NCBI RefSeq assembly: GCF_025989125.1
Contig: NZ_JAPDNR010000001.1
Coordinates: 5,196,087 to 5,260,086, forward strand
Reading direction: 5' to 3'
DNA from: Chitinophaga nivalis
GTDB taxonomy: Bacteria > Bacteroidota > Bacteroidia > Chitinophagales > Chitinophagaceae
DNA length: 64,000 nt
Shown here: positions 1-10,400 of the stretch, one piece after another
How positions within the stretch are numbered: the stretch's first letter is position 1
How the letters are laid out: every line of letters begins with the position of its first letter
Notes under the pieces: model-generated
Database searches by the model: none
Seen by the model: only the letters and a program-made list of their open reading frames with translations
What the model was told of the DNA's origin: nothing
Translations under genes and position numbers: made by a program

Positions 1-3000
1 ATGTGCAGGAATGGTTGTTCCTTATTTTCTCCGGCTATGGCGATCCCGCTATCTTCTGCGGTAATCCGCCATTCACCTGTCTGTGCTTCAAAACGACCGG
101 TATAGTTGAAACTGATCAGCGGCAGCCCTTCGCTATGATACCCATGCAGTACGCCAAAACCGATGCCGTTGCCAGGAACTGCCCGCAACATTTCTTTGGT
201 GTGTATCAGTGAGGCACCGGGATTGTCGGGAATCGTTTCCAATACAACCGGATACATGGCCGCAAACCAGCCTACGGTATGTGTGAGATCGATGGTATCT
301 GACCCCGTTTCCCGGCCGTGGCTTTCCACCAGCACCGGGTGGTTGTTGCGGCCTGTCAGGGATGACAAGGCATTCCCCAATGCACTCAGTAAAATATCAT
401 TGATACCGGTATAATACACCTGGTTACAAGCATGCAGCAATAAACCGGTATGCTCCGTATTCAGGGAGATGCCGACCTTATTCACGCCTGTTACTGCATG
501 GGCAGATAGTACGGCATTACCGGCCGTTATAGCCGTTGTGACCTGTTGCCAGTAATCTTTTTCCTTTGCGGTGTCATAAATGTGTATTTCGTTTACCCAT
601 TGGCGATAGCTACTACCTTTGGCGCCTAGTATACTATGGGCAGTAATACCTGAAAGATCTGACTGATCAGCATCGCCACTATTGACAATCCGGAATAAAT
701 GCGTATAGATCTTTTGCAGATCTTCCAGGATAATACGCCAGCTGACAGTATCTATCAGCAAATGATGGAAGGCAAACCATATCCTTGCAAGGCCATCTTC
801 ATAGCCCTCGAGATAACCGGCTGCCCACAAAGGTCCATTGTGTATATCAAAACTGCTTTGCCATTCCGTTAATATCGCTGCGATGGAGGCTTCCGCGGGT
901 AAAAGACGGATATCCTGATAATGTACTTTGACAAATACCGCTGCTTCACTGTATACCTGCTGATATCCGTCGGTTTTCCGTTCATAGCGGAAACGCAGGG
1001 CATCATGCTGATTCACCAGCCGTACGATACTTTCTTCCAGGAGCTTTTTATCCAGTACGGGTACCGTTGCCAGAAAAGATTGATTCCAGTGATGATATGC
1101 CGGTAAAATGCCGTTATCTACCTGTTGGAAAAACCATTCCTGTACCGGCAGCAGACTGCTGGTCCCCACCAGCAGTCCCTGTTCCGCCAGTACTGCGGTA
1201 GTGGGTATCCCCGTCGCAATATGCTGATAAAGGGCCGATACTGTCCGGTGCCGGAAAATATCCTTTACACTAACAGTGACCCCTAAACGTTGTTTGATGC
1301 TATTCACCAGGCGGATGCTGACAATGCTGTCGCCTCCCAGGTGAAAGAAATTATCGTGGATGCCTACCGTTGCTGCCGGCAGCCCCAGTACGGCTTCATA
1401 GGTGGTACATAGCAATGCCTCCGTTTCATTTTCCGGAGCATGGTAATGCCGGCTTTCTGCCAGCTGCGGATCCGGTAATGCTTTCCTGTCCAGTTTACCG
1501 TTGACGGTAAGTGGTAGTGCATCCAGGTGCAGGAGTACACCCGGCACCATATACTCCGGCAGGTGCCGGGTCAGATAAGCCTGCAATTCGCCGGCATCTG
1601 CAGCAGTATCTGCCACATAATAACCGGCCAGGTACTTACCACTGCCGGTGGCATGTTCCCTTGCCAATACAACGGCCTGACGAATACCAGGATACAGTAA
1701 CAACCGGCTTTCAATTTCGCCCAGTTCAATACGATATCCCCTGATCTTTACCTGGAAATCATTCCGGCCAATATATGCCAGACTTCCATCCGGCAGGTAT
1801 CTCACTAAATCTCCGGTTTTATACAACCGGTCATTATACTGCTGTTCTCTTTCTGCTGTTGTCTGAAATGGATTCCGGATAAAACGTGCTGCTGTCAACG
1901 CCGGCAAATTCAGGTAGCCGCGGGCAACGCCTGCCCCACCGATATACAGCTCTCCTGCTGCACCCGGCGGAACCGGCCTAAGTTCATTGTCCAGCACATA
2001 CACAGTAGTATTGGCTATCGGACGTCCGATATGCGTATTCCATTGTGCCGGCGTATTCAACTGATTCAGTGACCAGATTGTTGTTTCCGTAGGTCCGTAT
2101 ACGTTCAGTACAAAGGTTATTTCCGTTTGGGTAAATAGTTTGGTCAATAGTTCACTGGTGATGGCTTCTCCGCCTACAAAGAGTTTCAAGGCCGGGTTAT
2201 TAAACCGGAACTGATCAAAACCAGCCGACAGCAGCCCTGGTGTCAGCTGAATAAAAGTATAGCGGTCTGTATCCACAGTCAGCACCTTGCTGTCTGCCAG
2301 TTCTATAAATCCGCCGGAAAGCAACGCCAATCCATATTCCAGGCCCCATATATCAAATACATAATTGGTGACTGACCAGGTATTGATGGCTGCTCCTGCC
2401 GTGAAGTAAGTATCCTGATAGTATGTCAGCAGGTTCACCAAAGCCCGGTGTTCAATCATTACTCCTTTAGGTTTACCTGTCGTTCCGCTGGTATACATCA
2501 CATAGGCCAGGTGACCGGCTGCTGTTACAGCAGGGAGGTTCTCCGTCGGATAAGCCAGGAAAGCGGCTGTCTGATCTACACTGATGACGGTAACAGGTAA
2601 TGACACGGCCAGTTGTTCCAGGTCTGCTGCATGTGCTTTATTGGTCAGCAATACTTTTGCACCGGTATCTGACAGGATATAGGCGATCCTGTCCGCCGGA
2701 TAACCCGGGTCCATAGGTACATAGGCCCCACCTGCTTTCAGGATGGCCAATACGGCTACCAGCAGGTCGGTGGTTCTGTCTATACAAAGTCCGATCAGCT
2801 CTTCGGGCTGTACATTACAGGTATGCCGCAGGTACGCGGCGAGCTGATTGGCGGCTTCATTGAGTTGCCGATAGGTCAGCGATGTGGCGGCATCTATTAC
2901 GGCCGTATGTTCCGGCGTACGCGCCGCCTGCGCTTCAAATAATTCCTGCAGCGTGTGTGTGGCAGGATAGGCAGTGATGGTATTGTTTTCTGTATGTATG

Positions 3001-4429
3001 ATTTGCTGGTACTGTCTTTCATTCAGATAACGGAAGTCAGCTGTGGTCATAGCAGGATGCGCCACCAGTTGATCTGCCAGTTCACCTACGCCTTCCAGCA
3101 ACTGTTTCATCATGGCTGGCTCAAACAGTTCAGCGGCATATAAGAGCAGGATGTTTAGTTGCCGGCCATGATCGGCAATATTTATCCCCAACGGATAATC
3201 CAGTTTGCTGACTGATTCACGGAAAGAAAAAGACAATGCACCTGCTGCAAAATTATTGGCTGCAGCAGTATAGTTTTCGTAGGCAAAAAGGCTGTTAAAC
3301 AACCGTTCGCCCCCTTTCTGCAGGCGGGCCAGACTCACTTCGCTCCGCCTGTTGGTTTCCTGTATCTGGTGTTGTAAAGACCGGATGGCAGCCAGCACAC
3401 TGCCGGCAGTATGGGTTACAATAACAGGCAGGGTATTGATATACAGCCCTGCTGAGTATTCAATATCAGCTACAGGAATACTACGCCCGGATACAGTCAT
3501 CCCTACTACGGTGGTATCACTATGCCCGTAAACCTGCAGTTGTTTGTGCCACAGATATTGCCATACGGCATTCATCGTTAATCCGTGTGTTGCACAGAAT
3601 TTTTTCAGCGCCTGATAACGTTCCCCACTGATAGGTAACTCCAATACTGCCGAGTGCTGAATATCCCGGTACGCAGACAATACCACCTGTCGTTTTTCTG
3701 CTTTCAACAGTCCGCCCCATTCTTCTCTTGATTGCAGCTGCTCCACATATGCCTCCCAATAAGCCTCATTATCGGCACGGTGCGCCTGTAGCCAGGCACG
3801 TCCCGCAGCATAGCTGGTTTCCGGTGTGATCAGTACCGGTAGCCCTTGCAGCAAACGCAAGTAGGCGGTATGTACATAGTCCAGTAATATCGGCTGACTC
3901 CAGCCATCCAGTATGATATGATGGTGACTAAAAATGCAACAGTAAGCTGTTTCGTCCAGCTTCAACAGGTATATCCACCATAGCTTTCCGGCTGCCAGGT
4001 CATAGGCCGCCTGCCGGTCGGATGCCAGCAGCTGCCGGATATAGTTTTCCTGATCTGTTTTAGTGAGATGTGCGAGATCGATGTAACGCCAGTCAGGTGT
4101 ACCGCTTTTATCAATGATCTGCACCAGCGACTCTTCCCAGGAAAAGCGCAGCCGCAATGTGCTGTATTGCTGCAAGGCATATTGCCACGCCTGTTCCAGT
4201 TTCGCTACATCAAGCTCGTTATGATAATCCCAGATAAGCTGTACATGATAGGCATCATCTCCTGTGGTGGCATGTAACGACTGATATATAAAACCCTCCT
4301 GTAAGCCATTGGCCAGATAGATGCCATCCACTTCCCGGTCTGCCTGTAATACCTGCAGCAGCGCAGGAGAGATCACCTGATTGATATCGCTGCCGGTGAG
4401 ATAAGTGCGTTGCGCGCCGGCCAGCTGTT
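1..4429 (-). other. NRPS module 3 (C-A-T-E), Gly-like adenylation code with intact E motifs
   Basis: The A3 pocket reads D-I-L-Q-F-G-V-I-W-(K), which resembles the published Gly code DILQLGLIWK. Supporting stretches are FDIWGLE near 2350, FIQLTPG near 2250, LFVGGEA near 2175 and LNVYGPTETTIW near 2080. C3 has HHHIILDGWS near 3920, and the carrier LGGDSI is near 1345. Here the E domain keeps HHLLIDTVSWR (near 760) and VESHGRE (near 320), so it should be active. An active epimerase after a Gly-type module would have no stereochemical effect, so either the substrate call is wrong or the domain has another role. The module continues beyond position 1. Confidence 0.83.
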
Positions 4430-7400
4430 GTACCAATGCCCCCAGCGCCTGTTGGTAACTGCTACTGACATCCGCCAGCAATGCTGCAGGTAGCTGCCCG
4501 CTGATGTTACATTGCAGTTGTCCGGCTTTCACGCTTGCTTGTATATGCAGGCCATTCACCGGTGCGGCCGGTTCCACATCGCCGCTGATCAACTGCCAGT
4601 CTGAACCTGCCAGGATTTCCGGAGCTGCGGTATAGGCAAAACTTAGATCGGGCAAGACCTCTTTACTATACCCTGTTAATTTCCCATAGCCGACACCGTT
4701 AGCAGCCGCTTTCCGCAGGGTTTCTTTCACCGCGATGATCGCTGCTCCACTATCTGTAGCTCCCGTAGCGTGTAGCCATATAGGATACCAGGTCGTAAAG
4801 CGGCCGGCGGTACGGGTAATATCGATACCTGCCGGTGTGGCGCTTCTGTTATCTGTAGTCAGTAAGATCCCATGCCGGGTCTGCCCGGTGCAAGCAGATA
4901 ATGCCTGTTCCAACGCAGTTAACAGCAAATCTTCCACACGGGTATGATATACCTGGTTGAGCGCACCTGTGAGCAGCGCCGTCTCTTCCCGGTTTAATGT
5001 AAAAACAGTCCGATTTACTGCCGGTATGGTCTGTTGCTGCCACCAGGTATTGCCTGTTGCAGCTCCCCACTGGTTAGCAACAGTGGTGTCTTCTACAGCG
5101 TGTACCCATTGCCGGTAGCTACTGGTTTTAGCCCCGAGTATGGTTGCTGCAGTGATACCAGCTATCTCGTTAAGGGAGATACGATTATCCCGGATACCTG
5201 TAGCCAGCTCATCATAGATCTGCCGGAGGTCTTCCAGTAACAAATAGCCGCTCACCGCATCTGCAACCAGGTAATGCACGGACAAGCACAGGCGGGAACG
5301 CGCATTCGTATCGCCGGTGATGTAAACGGCGTTGAACAACGCGCCACCATCAGGTTGTAATATTCCCGATACTTCCGGGCCGGCAGCATCCGCCAGCTGC
5401 AGTAAGGGCGCTGCTATCGCATCTTCATAATACTGTAACGGACCGTTTTCGGAGGATTGAACACGCAGCCTTAATGCATCATGATAGGTTACCAGTTTAT
5501 GAAGACTATGCTCCAGGATGTCCAGGTCCAGCACCGGTACGTCCACCAGGAAGGATAGCCGCTCACCTGCCGCCCAGGGTACTTCCCGCTCCAGCCACCA
5601 GCTTTGCACCGGCGACAACGGACAGGCGCCGCTCAATATCCCCTGTTCTGCCGCCAACCGATCTGCCTCACCGCCTGCCTGCAATTGTATAAATCCATAC
5701 AGTGCGGCGATCGTCCGGTAGCGGAAGATATCATCAATACTCACGGAGATACCTATACGCTGTCTGATCCGGCTGGCCAGGCGAATGCTGACGATACTGT
5801 CGCCTCCCATGCGGAAAAAATCATCCTGAATGCCCACTTCGGATATCTCCAGACCCAACACGGCAGCATAGATCTCACATAACAATACCTGTGTTTCATT
5901 TTCCGGCGCCTGGTATTGCTTTTCGGGCGCTGCTGCCAGGCCAGTCAGCACTTTGCGGTCTGGTTTCCCACTGGCGGTTAAAGGCAAAGCAGTAAGGTGT
6001 ACCCACACAGCCGGCACCATATACTCCGGTAAGCGGGCGCCTACATGCGCCTGTAAAGCAGCCGTATCAAAGGTTTCCTCCGCAACATAATATCCTGTCA
6101 GGTATTTGCCGCTGCCGGAAGCATGTTCCTGCGCCAGCACCACGGCCTGCCGTATACCGGGATAGGTTATCAGGCAGGCCACTATTTCTTCCGGCTCTAC
6201 ACGGTTCCCCCTGATCTTCACCTGAAAATCCAGCCGGCCTGCGAATTCCAGGCTGCCATCCGGCAGGTATCTTACCAGGTCTCCGGTTTTATATAACCGG
6301 CTGTTTTGTTCATTTGCTACTGCTGTCTGGAAAGGGTTGGGAATAAAACGTTCTGCTGTTAATGCAGGCTGGTTCAGGTATCCGCGGGCTACCCCGGCGC
6401 CGCCTACATATAGTTCTCCTATGGCACCAGCCGGTACCGGCTGTCCTTCCCCATCCAGCACGTACACCGTTACATTGCCCAGCGGACGGCCGATGTTCAG
6501 ATGACTACCGCCAGCGGTATACGGCTGCAACGTAGCGCATACTGTGACTTCCGTAGGACCATAGGCATTGATCACCTGCGTACCCTGTTGCCGGTATTGT
6601 TCCATCAGGGAGGCTGCTGTAGTATCCCCTGCCACCACCAGGGTATGCAATGGCAACAGGTTGGCCGTATCCAGTAAAGCAGGCGGAATAGTGGCCGTAT
6701 GAATGTGATGGGTAGTAATATAGTTTTTAAGCAGATGCAGATCTGTTCTGCACTTATTATCCAGGATATGTAACGCATGCCCGTATACCAGGCTGGTAAA
6801 CACTTCACTCACATGTGCATCAAACACATAATTGGCATACCACAGACACTGCCTGCTGCTGCCATCTGCCAGGCCAAACGCGGCGCCCTGCACCCTGGCC
6901 AGGTTCACCACCCCATGATGTGGGATCATCACCCCTTTGGGCTGCCCTGAGGTACCACTGGTATAAATCACATAGGCCAGGTGATCGCCCGTCGTCAGCG
7001 CAGCCGGATTTACGTTTGGATAAATGCCGGCAACTGCTGACTGACCGTATTCACTGTCTATATTTTCAATAGCCCATGGCTGATCTGCTACGATGGCTGT
7101 TAACCGTTCTATGGTAGCGCTGTCTGTCAATATCACCGCAGCAGCCGTATCGGATATGATATAGGTAATGCGTTCCGCAGGATACGTAGGATCAAGCGGT
7201 ACATAGGCGCCACCAGCCTTTAGTACGGCCAGCATGGCTATCAGCATATGTGTGGAGCGTTCCAGGCAAAGCGCTACCCGGTCGTCCGGGCGGATGGTGT
7301 ACTTTGTTTGCAGATAAGCCGCCAGTACATTGGCCTGCTCACTCAGCTCCCGGTACGTTAGTGCGTGTCCGTTATATACCACTGCCGTTGCGGCCGGGGT

Positions 7401-10400
7401 ACGTATCACCTGCGCTTCAAACAAGCCATGCAGCGTCTGCTCTGCCGGATAGGCCACCGCGGTCTCGTTCCAGCGGTAAACAACTTCCTGATACCGGGTT
7501 TCATCCAGGTAACGCAAAGCGGCGGTGGTGATTTCGGGTTGCCCTATCAGCTGGTCGGTCAGGCTTTCTACTCCCGCCAGCACCTGCCGCATCATGGCTT
7601 CCTCAAACAGCTCTCCGGCATACATCAGCATAAATACCAGCTGCTGATCCCGGTCTGTTACGGATACGCCCAGCGGATATTCCAGCTGTCCTACTGCATA
7701 TCGGAAAGACAAGCCCAGCGCCGCTATGGTAGCCTCGTTGGCAGCTACCACATAGTTATCGTACATGAACACGCTGTTAAACAACCGTTCGCCCTGTTGC
7801 TGAATGCGGGCCAGGCTCACGGCACTGTGGCTACTGGCCTCCTGTACCTGCTCCTGCAATGCGCGGATGGCTGCCAGTACATGGCCACCCGTATGCGCCA
7901 CCACTACGGGCAGTGTATTCAGGTATAAACCTACCGACTGCTCCACTCCTGCCACAGGGATATTGCGGCCAGCCACTGCCAGCCCTGCTACCGTAGTATT
8001 GCCGTAACCATAGGTATGCAGCAGCTTATGCCAGATATACTGCATGACCGCGGTAATAGTCACGCCATGTGTATGGCAATAATTTTTCAGGGCATGATAA
8101 CGCTCCCGGCTAAACGATAATTCCAATACAGCGGATATTGCTACCTGCCGGTAAGTGGACAGTACCACTTTTCTTTTTTCTGGTTTCAACCAGCCGCTCA
8201 GGTCTTCCCGCTCCGCTATCCGGTTCACCTGCTCAGTCCAGTACTGCAGGTGGTCATCTCGGTGCGCCTGCAGGTACTGCCGGGCGGCCACAAAACTGTT
8301 ATCCGGTTGTATGGAGACCGGTGTACCCTGTAACAGCTGTAAATAAGTAGTATGCACGAAATCCAGCAGCAACGGTTCGCTCCATCCATCGAGGATGATA
8401 TGATGATATTGGAAGATACAGCGGTAATGCGCCTCCGCCAGCTGCAACAGGTATACCCGGAACAATTTGCCGGTAGCCAGCTCAAATGGTTCCGACAATG
8501 CCACGTTTATCTTCGTACGGATATACTCCTCCTGAGCGGTTTCCGATAAGCTGCTCAGATCGTGGTATTCCCATGGCAGCACACCGTTTTTGTCTACCAC
8601 CTGCACCAGCGTTTCTTCCCAGGAAAACCGCAGCCGCAGGGCACTGAATTGTTGTTGCGCATAGTGCCATGCCTGTTGCAAAGAGGTGGGCTGCAGCCGG
8701 GTATGGTAATCTATTTCTCTTTGTATACCATAGGCATCATGTGCCGCACCGGCATGTAATACGTGGTAAATAAAGCCTTCCTGCAAACCGTTGGCCAGGA
8801 AAACGCCGGTTATCTCCCGTTCTGCCTGCAAGGCCTGTAAGGCTTCGTCAGATAGTACATGGCCGATATCGCTGCCGGTGAGGTAACTGCGGCCAGCAGT
8901 AGCCAGTCTGCTGCTCAAAGAGGTCAATGCCTGCTGATATGCATCTGCAAAAGCAGCCAGTACGGTTGCCGGCAGATACCCGCTGATACTGCATTGCAGC
9001 AGACCATCCACCACCGTAACAGTTACTGTTAACAACCCGGCAGGATCATGCGATGTAGCAGTGGGTACAACCACCTGCCCATCCTGGTCTGCCGGCTGTT
9101 CTATTGCCCCGGTGTAACTAAAACGGATACACGGCCAGGCTTCCTGCCGGTAGCCATATAACTTCCCATAGCCGGTACCGTTATAGGTGACCTTTCGCAG
9201 TGATTCTTTTACCGTTGTTGCTGTCGTAACCGCGTCGGGCGTTTCCGGTATAGCCGGCAACTGCACGGGACGAAGGGTGACAAAATTGCCGGCGGTACGG
9301 CTGATATCCAGTCCTTCCGTCGCAGCCCGTTCTTCCTGCAGCAATACATATACAGCTGCCAGGCCGGTAACATCCGTCAATGCCGTTTTAAAAGCGCTTA
9401 GCAACAGTTCTTCCGGGCGGGTATGATACACCTCATTGTTGGTAGTAAGCAGTTGCGTTGTCAGCGAATGATCCAGGCTAAATGCAGCCTGACTGACAGT
9501 GGCAACCCGGTATGGCTGCAACCGGGCATTATCTGCCGCAATACCGGCAGCCGCCATCGTCCAGTGGTCAGTTTCTGCCGGCGTAATAGTCCGCACGGCC
9601 AGTGCGTTGGCCCATTGCCGGTAGCTGTGTCCTTTAGGCCCCAGCCATGAAGCGATAGCGGCAGGCGGCTGATTGCCGGCCGACAGGTATTGGTAAATCC
9701 GGTACAGGTCCTGCAGGAGGATACCTGCACCTGTTTTATCTGCCACCAGCGGGTGGGCAGATAGCCATATCCGGCCCTGTGCACCTGGCTGATAATAAAT
9801 GGCCAGTAAAGGTTCTGCAGTATTGTATGCCCATTCTTCCGACAGGTGGTCCGTCACTTCCCGGCTGTCGGTAATTTCATAGAGCGGTACTTTAGCTCCT
9901 GCCTGCTCATACCATTGCCGGTAATGATTGCCCTGCTGCTCATAACGGAAACGCAACGCATCATGATAGATAGTCAGCAACTGTATGCTTTGTTCCAGGA
10001 TCCTTTTATCCGGCGAGGGTATAGCGGCGGTTATCGCCACCACCTGTTTATGCCCGCCGGCTGTCAGCTTTTCAAAGTACCAGGCCTGCGACGGTGCGAG
10101 GGTGCTTTCACCCTGTAAAACACCTTGTTCCGGCGCAATGGGGCCGTCATCCGGTGAGAAGCGGCTCAGGACCTGCTCATATAGAGAGGCAATGGTTTTG
10201 TAGCGGAATATCTCCGCCACACTTACCCCAATGCCTAAACGTTGTCTGATTTTATGAATGATCTGGATGCTGACGATGCTGTCGCCACCCAAATGGAAAA
10301 AGTCGTCCTGTATACCAATCGCAGCTACCGGCAACCCAAGTGCCTGCGCATAAATGTCGCACAGCACCGCCTGTATTTCATTCAGAGGCGCCTGGTAGGT

